Assembly: GCA_025331435.1 (NCBI GenBank)
Contig: JAIWNI010000064.1
Location: 99,287-163,286, forward strand
Reading direction: 5' to 3'
Length of the DNA: 64,000 nt
Origin: Choanephora cucurbitarum
Taxonomy: Eukaryota > Mucoromycota > Mucoromycetes > Mucorales > Choanephoraceae
The notes under the pieces are model-generated. The model did no database searches, was not told where the DNA came from, and saw nothing but the letters and a program-made list of their open reading frames with translations. Below are positions 46,401 through 54,429 of the stretch, piece by piece (positions within the stretch are counted from its first letter, which is position 1; each line of letters starts with the position of its first letter). Position numbers and translations under genes: made by a program.

Positions 46401-48055
46401 TTCATAAAAAGCGTCTACTACTGCCTGATCTAGATGTCCAAATGGACCAACAAATCTATGACTGTGCATTGTATGATATTGAAGAGCAATTGCAAGACTA
46501 TGGTTTTTCCTTGAATAACTACTCGGGATTTACTTTGCCTTCTACTGACCCTAGAGGTACTTATAGCGGACTTCTTACAGAAGATCAAATGCTTGAGCCT
46601 CTCATTGTTAGAGAGCATTTAGTTTTAAATGCATTAGCATCTTTAGAACCAGAACAACAGTTCACATTTAACCAAGACCAGCAAGCAGTTTTCGATCATG
46701 TCATGAGTATGGTAGAAGGTCAGCATACTGTTGAGCCAAAGGTCATTTTTCTTGACGGGCCAGGTGGTACAGGCAAAACGTATCTGTTTAACGCCTTGCT
46801 TGATGCTACAAGAAGAAACCATGGTATTGCACTTTCAGTTGCCGCAAGCGGAACAGCTGCTCTTCTTTTAAAAGGTGGTAAAACAGCACACTCGCTCTTT
46901 AAGATCCCTTTGAAATGCGACATACATACGATGTGTTCGTTTAGTCCTGCTTCGCCCACTGCTCAATTGATTAGATCTGCCAAGCTCATTTTATGGGATG
47001 AAGCATCTATGATTAGTAGAGATGTATTGGAAGCAGTTGACAGGTCATTCAAGGATGTCTGTAAACAAATCAATCCTGCTTTTGAAGATATTCCCTTTGG
47101 TGGTCGAGTGGTTGTTTTTGGTGGTGACTTTAGACAAGTTCTTCCGGTCGTACCTAAAGCTTCTAGAGCGGATATTGTAGCTCAATGCATCAATAGATCC
47201 TTCCTCTGGAAACATTTTTCAAGAATGCAGCTGCGTATCAACATGCGTGTGCAAGCCACTCTTCAATCAGGCAATCATGAACAAGCAGAAATGCTAAAGA
47301 ACTTTTCAGACTACTTGCTGACTATCGGTGATGGTTCAATTCCATCATTGAATCCTGAAGGTGCCATTCAGTTAGATGAAAGCATGGTTTTACCTGGCAA
47401 CAACGCTCTCAGATTGGCTGACACAGTTTTTCATCAGTTTCAAGGTGCAGCATTCATGCAAGACAGGCATAATTTTATGACCAGTCGAGCAATTCTCACC
47501 TCTTTAAACAAAGATGTCAACAAAATCAACGACAGTCTCTTGAACCATTTCGAAGGTGAAATACACACACTTTTAAGTAGTGATTTACTTTGTAAGGCAG
47601 CAGAAGTTGATATGCTTCGGTATCCTGTTGAATTGCTGAACAAAATTGAGTCTGGCAGTCTACCACCTCATTGTTTGAAGTTGAAAATAGGATGTCCTAT
47701 AATGCTCCTTAGAAACCTTAACCCTTCCAAAGGATTGGTAAACGGTACAAAGTTGATTGTCTTAGCAATTAACTCAAAGGTCATACAAGCCGAGATAGCC
47801 ACTGGAAGTAAAGCAGGAGAAATAGTTGCAATTCCAAGAATTATCATCGAATCTCAGCCTGAGCAAATTGGCATTCACTTTCAACGTCTTCAATTCCCTG
47901 TTAGATTAGCATTTGCAATGACAATCAACAAATCACAAGGTCAAACTCTAGATTTCGTTGGTTTATATCTGCCTTCCCCCGTCTTCTCTCATGGACAACT
48001 CTATGTGGCTATGTCCCGTGTGGTATTTACCACATCCAATTCTATTTGCACTTAG
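43469..48055 (+). CDS. Helitron Rep-helicase, interrupted near its C-terminus
   Basis: Rolling-circle transposase; 1516 codons up to the insertion at 48018, then 12 codons read into the LTR to a stop at 48055. N-terminal zinc knuckles: CSFCNEEGH..C and a canonical CNECLSEDHCTTDC (CX2CX4HX4C). Helitron N domain: CSFCHAMLWLDE, FRIHGNVYHRIG, HYVLMFPRG and FVTFTCNPSWPEI. HUH motif: LPHAHI. Tyrosine region: KYVYKYVYKG. The PIF1-like helicase has Walker A GPGGTGKTY, Walker B LILWDEASM, FGGDFRQVLPV and AFAMTINKSQGQTL. Removing the LTR element and one TCCCG copy joins TCC-CG to T-ATT in frame and adds 35 codons including the stop, so the pre-insertion gene was intact. Upstream of the ATG, a TTTAG acceptor-like site (43466) may mark an unrecognised first exon, as in Helitron 1. 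Confidence 0.88.
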   Translation: MFINYTPETEQARKRARITRNQRTSTPVVCSFCNEEGHSRSTSRLCRFYSGSSSTAESTDDITPVNQVESNILADQVNDSSSMDETENVNPIGNCNECLSEDHCTTDCPILFYKNNPEMNTYKVAHDQSKLSQLKRHDFGRMKVECSFCHAMLWLDERATASKSEPLFQLCCGKGRYIMKDFEPLPPLLTGLLTNTDPVSKEFQSSIRAYNNVLSFTSLGVKLDHAVNNDRMGAYAFRIHGNVYHRIGTSLHPEDGDAPSFAQIYVYDAANELQNRLHRMPFLASETLHQLQSLMHSVNPYARDFKTMADLENELPGGLAEVSMIFRSEGTPDPRRYNSPTHNTEIGVLIINGEDHRNVNKPTHRDVVIRLKNNGSTENGLQSINEINQHYDPMHYVLMFPRGQPGWNINMRTANGLKKVTIMQFYRYHLMIRQVSPSQLHLFKHLFHQYVVDMYAKMEQERLNYLRHNQKSLRCELYNNLRDAAEVDDGDMESVGKKVILPSSFIGSPRHMIQLYQDSMSIVRRFGKPDLFVTFTCNPSWPEITNELQYNQTSNDRPDLCSRVFHLKLKSLMHDLTVKGVLGKVIAHMHVIEFQKRGLPHAHILLILDATDKLREEDIDNVISAEIPDKQAYPSLYETVTKNLMHGPCGLLDPNAPCMKNGKCSKSYPKAFNDTTHFKREEQGGYPMYRRRNDGKSIEKKAVKLDNRWVVPHNPYLTTKYNAHINVEICATFVSVKYVYKYVYKGHDRAQVDVSKNDEIQKFIDARYVSAAESCWRLFSFPLHNEFPHHQRLSVHLPDQQPVYFDGEDQLDNVIERNLKNTTLTGWFEANREYESALQILYIEFPEHFVWVKEKEKNYWKIRERGQGGTIGRIYAISPKESEKYCLRMLLYHVKGATSFDHLRTVNGICYPSFREAAYALNLLNDDTEWITCLEEASHYKNAGSLRNLFAIILVFNNPSDPFQLWDKFSNDLSEDFLHKKRLLLPDLDVQMDQQIYDCALYDIEEQLQDYGFSLNNYSGFTLPSTDPRGTYSGLLTEDQMLEPLIVREHLVLNALASLEPEQQFTFNQDQQAVFDHVMSMVEGQHTVEPKVIFLDGPGGTGKTYLFNALLDATRRNHGIALSVAASGTAALLLKGGKTAHSLFKIPLKCDIHTMCSFSPASPTAQLIRSAKLILWDEASMISRDVLEAVDRSFKDVCKQINPAFEDIPFGGRVVVFGGDFRQVLPVVPKASRADIVAQCINRSFLWKHFSRMQLRINMRVQATLQSGNHEQAEMLKNFSDYLLTIGDGSIPSLNPEGAIQLDESMVLPGNNALRLADTVFHQFQGAAFMQDRHNFMTSRAILTSLNKDVNKINDSLLNHFEGEIHTLLSSDLLCKAAEVDMLRYPVELLNKIESGSLPPHCLKLKIGCPIMLLRNLNPSKGLVNGTKLIVLAINSKVIQAEIATGSKAGEIVAIPRIIIESQPEQIGIHFQRLQFPVRLAFAMTINKSQGQTLDFVGLYLPSPVFSHGQLYVAMSRVVFTTSNSICT
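48014..48018. repeat. Target-site duplication TCCCG, left copy
   Basis: TCCCG directly precedes the 5' LTR and is repeated directly after the 3' LTR at 53901-53905. Five base pairs is the usual Ty3/Gypsy target duplication. Confidence 0.92.
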
Positions 48056-48183
48056 AAGTCCGATCATATTATAAAGAGTTTTTTATCGTGTTTAACACTT
48101 TTTCTCTTCACCTAATAAACAGGCCTATATTTGTCTCGTTAACTTTTCTAGTTCAGATTCATATATTCGAGATAAATACAACA
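48019..48183 (+). repeat. 5' LTR (165 bp)
   Basis: Starts with the perfect inverted repeat TGTGGT-attt-ACCACA and ends ACAACA. A TATA-like TATAAA lies at about 48070-48075. Relative to the 3' LTR it carries 33 additional bases (48095-48127). All other positions are identical. Confidence 0.92.
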
Positions 48184-48191
48184 TTTTTTTT

Positions 48192-48202
48192 AACGAAGAC
48201 AC
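48192..48202 (+). other. Candidate primer-binding region of the retrotransposon
   Basis: No TGG-type tRNA primer site follows the 5' LTR; instead there are 8 T and then aacgaagacac. The word ttaacgaagac (48190-48200) can pair with gtctcgttaa inside the LTR (48133-48142) with one bulged base. This recalls the self-priming of Tf1-type elements, in which the transcript's own 5' end is the primer. Weak, sequence-only evidence. Confidence 0.3.
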
Positions 48203-48224
48203 CAACATCTCTGAAACCATCTCA

Positions 48225-51200
48225 ATGCAACAACAACAACAACAGCAACCTCAAGACAACCACCAGGGCTCAGCCACCAGCTCAGCCACAGAAGAAGCTG
48301 AAGACATTCGCTTTTGGAGAGAGCTCCAACAGGAAGCTGTCGATTTTAGACGACAATACAGAGAAAGTGCTCGCAAAGGCAACAGAGACGCGGAACTACT
48401 CAACCAAGCCGAGAAAGCCGCTCAAGAAGCTGAGAAGTTTCGAATTTTATGTCAAGAAACTTATCCAGAATCCATTGTATTCCACAAGTTGGATAAAAAA
48501 GGCAGTGAACTCAACATTGAGAAGATGCCTCACTTACTTGGCGCAATTGAGCAACCAGTAGGTGCACACGGAGGCGTTTATCGCAACGTGAAACTTTTCT
48601 TTGCCCATGTGGAAAGATACGCCTTAAGTCAAGGTGTTAATCTGGACCTTGAGCACCGTAAGTGCATGCCCTCAATTTTGGGTAAAAACTTTCGGGAACA
48701 TTATGAGCTTCAGATGAAGCGCGCGTCTGCCCAAGGTCTAGTGCCTAATTGGGAGACCGTCAAGCTATGGTTATCTGAGTACGTGGACACCCCACTGGAA
48801 AGAGCCAGAAGCGTTAAAGCCTTGTTCAGAATCGTCCCTAAGAAAGACGAAAACAACCGCCAGTTTGCTGAGCGCTGGTTGGAGGCTACATCCCTCGTGG
48901 ATTTCAAAAGACTCAGTGTGGATGAGTATTCATTCATTGTTCAATGCAGTCTTTTTCCTTCAGAGTGGAGGTCTAAGATCCATCATGCCATCAGTACTGG
49001 CAGTGAGGACATCATGGGCAAAGAGATCCGTGACATGATCATGTGGTTCCATGATTTGGAACTACCTGCAGCCAACAAACGTAGCGCAGAAGACGCTCCT
49101 GCTGAGCGTGCTACAAAGAACAGCAGACAAACTGAAGCGCCTAATGGCACAGAAGCTTCCAAGTGGGCGAAGTTCGTCTACGACAATGCGAGAAGCAACA
49201 GAATTTGCAATCGCTGTGGCAGTCTTTACAAGCCTGGCCACAACAAAACTTGCTCCAAACAAGGGCACAGACGAAATGAAGGTGAGGCAAGTACCCCTTT
49301 AGTCAACAGAATGGCAAACATGCAGGTCGCTGAAGGACCTAGTCCTTCTCAGAACATCGACCGCGCACTTGAGGCAGCAGATATCCTCACAGAAGACATG
49401 GAGGACTGCCAATATGACAAAATTGAATGTAAGCAAAAAAAATCCAAAGAAAATTTCCATGATGTGGAAGGAGAAACTAAAGTTCCTATTTACATAGAGG
49501 CCAAACCTATTATGGCTCTGGTAGATAGTGGCTCCAATTTTTCCTCTTTGAATAAAACTTTTTGTCTTCAAAATAACATTCCCATTCTCGCATACACTGA
49601 GAACACACGCCCAAAAATACTTCTAGCAACTGCAGGTACAACCAGCTGTATGTACGGCTACACACCTAGGCTCAAGCTAAAGTATAATGGCAAAATTTAC
49701 GAATTCAAGTTTCAGGTAATAGACTTGACGTTTAATGTTCCAATGTCTATTGGTACAGACCTAATGAAGGTCCTTGGTATTGGCTATCATGGTTTAGCTA
49801 CCTCATGGGATCCACCTATTAAAGGGGTCACAGAAAATCCTCTCAAAGATGTAGTGGAGCCAAATGCAGATCCATTTGGAACACCTACTGAGATGGAACA
49901 TTTTATGCAAAGCATACAAGGACATATCGCAGCAAATGAGGCTCTACCTCCAGGTTCATTTTGCACTCATCCAGACGCAGTCATTTATTTAGACACTCCA
50001 GACTCAGCTGAAGGTTATAAATCGCAATATCCAATTGCTGACAAACTGAAACCCAAGGTGCAGGAGACCGTCGAGAAGTGGTTGAGTGAGGGAATCATCC
50101 AAGAGGTACCCTCCAATGTTGACAACAGATGGAACAGCCCATTAACACTCGCACCCAAAAAGGACACACAAGGAAATTATACGGACAAACGACCTTGTTT
50201 AGACCCCAGACACATCAATAAGTATCTCAAAGAAGACCGCTTCCCTCTACCCAGGATCAATGACATTTTCAAGAAATTGCAGGGTGCAAATGTATTCACC
50301 ACCTTGGATTTGAAAAATGCCTTCCACCGTTTCCCGATATATCCACCACATCAACATAAGACTGCCTTTACATCCGTGGATGGCAAGCAGTACATGTTCA
50401 GAGGATGTCCATTCGGATTGAAACCTATTTCATCGAAATTTCAGAGGGTCATGTCTAAGCTTTTCTCGGTTGAACCGTTCAGAAACTATGTCTCCACATT
50501 TGTCGACGATATTGTTATTTATAGCAAGAACTTGACTGATCACATCAAACATGTACAGAGCGTCATCGATGAGCTCACAAGGGTAAAATTGATCTTAAAT
50601 CCTCAAAAATGCCATTTTGCACAACAAACAATCTATCTGTTGGGTTTCTGCATTTCTACAAATGGACAGTCATATTTAGACCCCCGTAAGGTTACCAACA
50701 CTATGCAGTGGCCCACACCGCGCACTGGTAAAGACATTCAGAGATTCCTGGGATTAGTCAATTATTTCAGAGATTATGTCCCAAAAATAGCAGTGTTGAC
50801 AGCACCCCTAGATGGCTTGCGCAATCATCCAGGTCCGTTAGGCTCAGCATGGACAAGTGCACATGACGTAGCCTTCCATAAGCTTAAGCAGGCATTGATA
50901 CATGCACCCATCTTGCAACCTCCAAACTTGGACTTGCCATTCCAAGTCGCCACAGACGCCTCAGACGTGGGCATTGGCGCAGTACTTTATCAGGAGGCAG
51001 TTCCCTCCAAAAAGTTGCACTACATAGGTTTCATGGCCAGGGCATTGACTAAGTCAGAGCGCAATTATGGCACAACCAAACGTGAACTTTTAGCAATAGT
51101 CTTTGCATTGCAGAAATTCCATACATACTTATGGGGGCGTCATTTTACGCTACACACAGACCATAAAGCTTTGGTTTTCATTCACACACAGAAAGAGTTA

Positions 51201-52871
51201 AACGCCATGTTAACAAACTGGCTAGAAACTATTCTGAATTATGACTTTACCGTAGTCCATTTACCAGGTATGGACAATGTCTTACCAGATGCCTTGTCAC
51301 GCCTTTTCTCAGTGAGAAAAGATCTAGGGGAGGGTAATAAGGACAAGACGCACTCCACATGCTATGCATCCACAAATAATGACAAGGTAGCTAGAGGAGC
51401 TAGCGCAGATTACCTTAAAGATAATATGATCGAACCTCCAACTGAGGCAGAAAGATTAGACATATTAGAAAAAGCTCATTTATTTGGTCATTTTGGAGCA
51501 GAAGCAATGGTTAAGGCAGTACACAATAATGGTATGCATTGGCCGAAATTAATGGAGCAAGCACTCATGATAGCAAAGAAATGCGCTCAGTGCCAAAAGT
51601 TCAATATTGTTAAGACAGGTTACAATCCACACAAGCCGGTCCATTCATCCCTACCAGGGGATCACTGGGCTATAGACTTGGCAGGACCACTACCTATGAC
51701 AGAAAGAAACAACAGATACATGTTAGTCATGATTGACATATGCACTCGCTTTGTAATATTGAGACCGATACCAAACAAGACAGCAGAAGCTGTGGTACAA
51801 GCCTTAATCCCAGTATTTTGCGATTTTGGTATTCCCAGAATATTGCAATCAGACAATGGCAAAGAGTTTGCGAATCAAGTCATGCAAAGGTTCAAAGCTA
51901 AGGCAGGATTTGATCACAGATTAATCACCCCTTACTATCCTCAATCCAATGGCGCAGCTGAAAGAACTGTAGGCACAGCCATGAACGTTATCAAGAAAGT
52001 TGTCGAAGGAGTATCAGCCGAATGGGACCTATTCATTTACTCTGTGCAACTTTCAATCAATAACAAAGTCTCAAAAAGATTGGGCACTGCACCTTTTAAC
52101 ATCATGTTTGGAAGAAGGTTGAATGACTTCAAAAATTATGAAGAAGAAACAGGTCAGACGTCCAACTTGACTGCAGAACAGGTTACTCAAAGGATCAAGG
52201 ATCTACAAGAGGTACTGTTTCCAGCCATACAGGAAAAGACCAAGCAAGCTATCAAAGCTCAAAAGGAGAAGTTCGACAGAACACATGCCCATGGAGACAT
52301 ACCAGTAAACAGCCTGGTGCGTCTGAAGGTACATCCAAACTTCAGAGCAAAGATGGATCCCGTATACGAAGGACCATACACAGTCATCAGAAAGACGCAG
52401 AATGGAACGTACGTCTTAAGAGACACAACGGGTGAAATACTGCCAAACAGCGTTACAATTTCGCAACTAAAACCAGTGGTGAGCGACCATGTTTTAGACC
52501 CCAACAGTACCAAAGAAGTGGAAGCTATCTTGAACCACTATTTAGACCCAGACACAAACAAATATAGTTATTTTGTGAAATGGCTCAATATGGATGAATC
52601 ATACAACCAATGGGTTGCTTCAAAGGACTTTTATTCGCAAGGCATTATCCAAGAATATTGGAGCAATGCAGAACCAAAAGTCAAAGCAAACACAGTTGTC
52701 AAGAAAAAGACAGGTCAAAGAGGAAGACCAAGAAAATACACAGAAAACGGCACTTCTCAAAATAGCATCCCTAACAAGAGAAAAAGAGCGATATCTGTCG
52801 TATTTGGGCATGCATTCAAACAAGAAAATATAAAATTCGGAAATTCAATTAATCATCTCAAGAAAAGATAA
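48225..52871 (+). CDS. Gag-Pol polyprotein of the LTR retrotransposon
   Basis: Single frame of 1548 residues, so gag and pol are fused without a frameshift. It begins with a Gln run. The gag-like region (about 1-380) ends with a variant zinc knuckle CNRCGSLYKPGHNKTC (C328 to C343; CX2CX7HX3C rather than CX2CX4HX4C). The aspartic protease has VDSGSN (D434). Reverse transcriptase (about 590-790) has TLDLKNAFHRF and FVDDIVIYS (D761, D762). RNase H starts at TDASDVGIG (D911) and includes TDHKAL. Integrase has an HHCC zinc region (H1085 to C1120/C1123) and a D1151, D1210, E1246 triad with the canonical 35-residue D-E spacing. A chromodomain lies at about 1432-1480 (VEAILNHY, YFVKWLNMDESYNQWV). The C-terminus is basic. 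No stop or frameshift was seen. Confidence 0.95.
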   Translation: MQQQQQQQPQDNHQGSATSSATEEAEDIRFWRELQQEAVDFRRQYRESARKGNRDAELLNQAEKAAQEAEKFRILCQETYPESIVFHKLDKKGSELNIEKMPHLLGAIEQPVGAHGGVYRNVKLFFAHVERYALSQGVNLDLEHRKCMPSILGKNFREHYELQMKRASAQGLVPNWETVKLWLSEYVDTPLERARSVKALFRIVPKKDENNRQFAERWLEATSLVDFKRLSVDEYSFIVQCSLFPSEWRSKIHHAISTGSEDIMGKEIRDMIMWFHDLELPAANKRSAEDAPAERATKNSRQTEAPNGTEASKWAKFVYDNARSNRICNRCGSLYKPGHNKTCSKQGHRRNEGEASTPLVNRMANMQVAEGPSPSQNIDRALEAADILTEDMEDCQYDKIECKQKKSKENFHDVEGETKVPIYIEAKPIMALVDSGSNFSSLNKTFCLQNNIPILAYTENTRPKILLATAGTTSCMYGYTPRLKLKYNGKIYEFKFQVIDLTFNVPMSIGTDLMKVLGIGYHGLATSWDPPIKGVTENPLKDVVEPNADPFGTPTEMEHFMQSIQGHIAANEALPPGSFCTHPDAVIYLDTPDSAEGYKSQYPIADKLKPKVQETVEKWLSEGIIQEVPSNVDNRWNSPLTLAPKKDTQGNYTDKRPCLDPRHINKYLKEDRFPLPRINDIFKKLQGANVFTTLDLKNAFHRFPIYPPHQHKTAFTSVDGKQYMFRGCPFGLKPISSKFQRVMSKLFSVEPFRNYVSTFVDDIVIYSKNLTDHIKHVQSVIDELTRVKLILNPQKCHFAQQTIYLLGFCISTNGQSYLDPRKVTNTMQWPTPRTGKDIQRFLGLVNYFRDYVPKIAVLTAPLDGLRNHPGPLGSAWTSAHDVAFHKLKQALIHAPILQPPNLDLPFQVATDASDVGIGAVLYQEAVPSKKLHYIGFMARALTKSERNYGTTKRELLAIVFALQKFHTYLWGRHFTLHTDHKALVFIHTQKELNAMLTNWLETILNYDFTVVHLPGMDNVLPDALSRLFSVRKDLGEGNKDKTHSTCYASTNNDKVARGASADYLKDNMIEPPTEAERLDILEKAHLFGHFGAEAMVKAVHNNGMHWPKLMEQALMIAKKCAQCQKFNIVKTGYNPHKPVHSSLPGDHWAIDLAGPLPMTERNNRYMLVMIDICTRFVILRPIPNKTAEAVVQALIPVFCDFGIPRILQSDNGKEFANQVMQRFKAKAGFDHRLITPYYPQSNGAAERTVGTAMNVIKKVVEGVSAEWDLFIYSVQLSINNKVSKRLGTAPFNIMFGRRLNDFKNYEEETGQTSNLTAEQVTQRIKDLQEVLFPAIQEKTKQAIKAQKEKFDRTHAHGDIPVNSLVRLKVHPNFRAKMDPVYEGPYTVIRKTQNGTYVLRDTTGEILPNSVTISQLKPVVSDHVLDPNSTKEVEAILNHYLDPDTNKYSYFVKWLNMDESYNQWVASKDFYSQGIIQEYWSNAEPKVKANTVVKKKTGQRGRPRKYTENGTSQNSIPNKRKRAISVVFGHAFKQENIKFGNSINHLKKR

Positions 52872-52872
52872 A

Positions 52873-52903
52873 TGTTATTTTGACAGATAATGTCAAAATA
52901 ACA
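52873..52903. repeat. Perfect 13-bp stem directly after the polyprotein stop
   Basis: TGTTATTTTGACA (52873-52885) and TGTCAAAATAACA (52891-52903) are exact reverse complements around a 5-base loop. The stem starts one base after the TAA at 52869-52871. It would form a stable RNA hairpin at the start of the 3' untranslated region. Confidence 0.8.
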
Positions 52904-53756
52904 ATAAACCAAACAATGTTCATAAAGTTGGAAACCTAAAATTACACTAAATGTTACCAAAGGGAAGACGGAAATTAAGCATATCGCAAGTGCTGGCTAA
53001 AAAGCGATGAAATGATATATAAGGCATTCAATGTGCGTAGCTAACACATTGAAAGCATGATCAGACTTATATTCATGGATTCTCCTTTTTCTCCAATACT
53101 GAAAATAGCTATATGACATGGTACATTATTATAACAGGATGGTTGCATAGGCCTTATAAAATCAAGGTAGCAGCATCTAACAATACAAGCAATGATTCTA
53201 GAGATTTCATTACCAGAAAAGACTAAATCATTACTTGGATAAAGATAGTTCTGAGACATACACACAAAGGGCTTGTCTATCATTATCACACTATTTAAAC
53301 TGATCTAATATCCAACGAAACAAGTGAACAAGTATGAAACAGTTAAGCCTGATATATTCAGATACTTTCCAAGACAAAACACATATCTTGATAAAGCATA
53401 AATAGCTTCTCATCAAGATATAAACCTAGTTGAAAATATATCTCCACCTTATTCAAGGCGGAGGATGAAATCTGGCTACAGACATCTTTTTATAAAGGTG
53501 ACCAGTCATCCCAGTAGGAAAACTGCTCATACAGATAAAATTGTAACGGAGTGATTGATTGAAACCGAGATAGAAATAGTATATTAACACAACATGAACG
53601 TGCAGTAGAATTAGTTCCCTCTCTTTCTTTTTAATAAAAAAATCGAGTTCCCTCTCATTGAATCTTTGAGCCTGCAAATATCACAATATCAAAAGAGATC
53701 AAAGCACAGAAGCCCAGATCTAGATAAACGCTACTCTAAAACACTACCAAAAGACT

Positions 53757-53768
53757 GGTGGGGGGTAA
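53757..53768 (+). other. Polypurine tract
   Basis: ggtggggggtaa directly abuts the 3' LTR start at 53769. A G-rich purine run at this position is the standard plus-strand primer site of LTR retroelements. Confidence 0.7.
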
Positions 53769-53900
53769 TGTGGTATTTACCACATCCAATTCTATTTGCA
53801 CTTAGAAGTCCGATCATATTATAAAGAGTTTTTTATCGTGTTTATATTTGTCTCGTTAACTTTTCTAGTTCAGATTCATATATTCGAGATAAATACAACA
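53769..53900 (+). repeat. 3' LTR (132 bp)
   Basis: Identical to the 5' LTR except that 33 bases are missing between gtttta-like and tatttg words, i.e. the copy of 48095-48127 is absent. Begins TGTGGTATTTACCACA and ends ACAACA. Confidence 0.92.
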
Positions 53901-53905
53901 TCCCG
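53901..53905. repeat. Target-site duplication TCCCG, right copy
   Basis: Matches 48014-48018 and restores the Helitron helicase frame when one copy is removed. Confidence 0.92.
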
Positions 53906-54011
53906 TATTAGAAGTCCCGACTCTATCAAAGTAATGATAGATCATCAATATAGAAGACGCCTTACAAATGCCACAAACAACATTGTTTACAAAGAGGTCT
54001 TTAACTGTTAA
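53906..54011 (+). pseudogene. Severed C-terminal tail of the Helitron 2 helicase
   Basis: 106 bases continuing the helicase frame after the LTR insertion: IRSPDSIKVMID, then a basic stretch and NNIVYKEVF before the TAA at 54011. The corresponding part of Helitron 1 reads VRNPHNLKVIL and NVVYKEALQV, so the two elements are homologous to the last residues. Cut off from its N-terminal 1516 codons by the retrotransposon. Confidence 0.88.
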
Positions 54012-54104
54012 TCATCTTCCTTTCTCTCAATAAAAATATATCTTATCAACTCAATCTCATATATATCATCTTAAAGTCAACACTGTCGTAATAGGTTAAA
54101 TCTT

Positions 54105-54372
54105 TAAAGCTGCCCCGGGACCCGTGTTTTTTTTACCAAAGCAAAGGTTTAAAATACACGAAGCGTAGCGTAGGGGCTATTTTATACCGTCGCGAAGGTC
54201 CAAAAAAAATTTGGGTGGGGCCCCCACATTGCCATGCTATTCGGATTAGCCAAAACAGCCCACTGCGAAGTGCAAGCCGGTTTCAACAGCGAAGCGGGCA
54301 AACCTTAGTGAAGGTCGATAAAATTTACCATAGCGCAGCGAAGGTCAAAATTTTGTCACCGCAACGGCGGTT
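54105..54372. repeat. GC-rich tail of Helitron 2
   Basis: Unusually GC-rich for the locus, with palindromic or repeated words: ccccggg, gcgaaggtcc, accgc-aacg-gcggt (about 54357-54370), and accatagcgcagcgaaggtc at 54327-54346, identical to 5959-5978 behind Helitron 1. Variants of agcg(c/t)agcga recur at about 54151, 54190 and 54289. It is interpreted as a family-specific Helitron 3' region. Confidence 0.6.
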
Positions 54373-54403
54373 TGACTTGAAACAGGCTTGCTTTTTTTAA
54401 AAA

Positions 54404-54429
54404 ATGCGCAAATAATTTTTCCGTTTGGT
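54404..54429 (+). repeat. 26-bp repeat, second copy
   Basis: Identical to 15358-15383, same orientation, about 30 bp beyond the GC-rich Helitron 2 tail. Possibly the terminal segment of that Helitron family or of another transposon. Confidence 0.6.

Larger units (their letters stand above)
48019..53900 (+). mobile_element. Ty3/Gypsy LTR retrotransposon (chromovirus type), intact
   Basis: 5,882 bp: 5' LTR 48019-48183, polyprotein 48225-52871, a 0.9-kb 3' untranslated region, polypurine tract, and 3' LTR 53769-53900. LTRs start TG and end CA, and TCCCG duplications flank the element. Domain order protease-RT-RNase H-integrase-chromodomain is that of chromoviruses (Metaviridae). It sits in the helicase gene of Helitron 2, in the same orientation. 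The LTRs are identical apart from one 33-bp indel and the single polyprotein frame is undamaged, so insertion is recent on the evolutionary scale and the copy may be competent. Confidence 0.93.

Noticed and set aside
48090..48122. 33-nt GT...AG stretch in the 5' LTR resembling an intron missing from the 3' LTR
   Set aside because: Precise removal gives gcctatattt, whereas the 3' LTR has gtttatattt; the true indel is offset by 5 bases, so simple intron loss does not explain it.
48046..48561. Open frame of 171 codons overlapping the 5' LTR and gag start
   Set aside because: Runs in another frame over the real Gag-Pol start, begins inside the LTR and shows no domain; it is a shadow frame.
53041..53289. 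82-codon minus-strand frame in the retrotransposon 3' UTR (possible env or antisense gene)
   Set aside because: No signal peptide, transmembrane or family motif; length is within chance for this composition.
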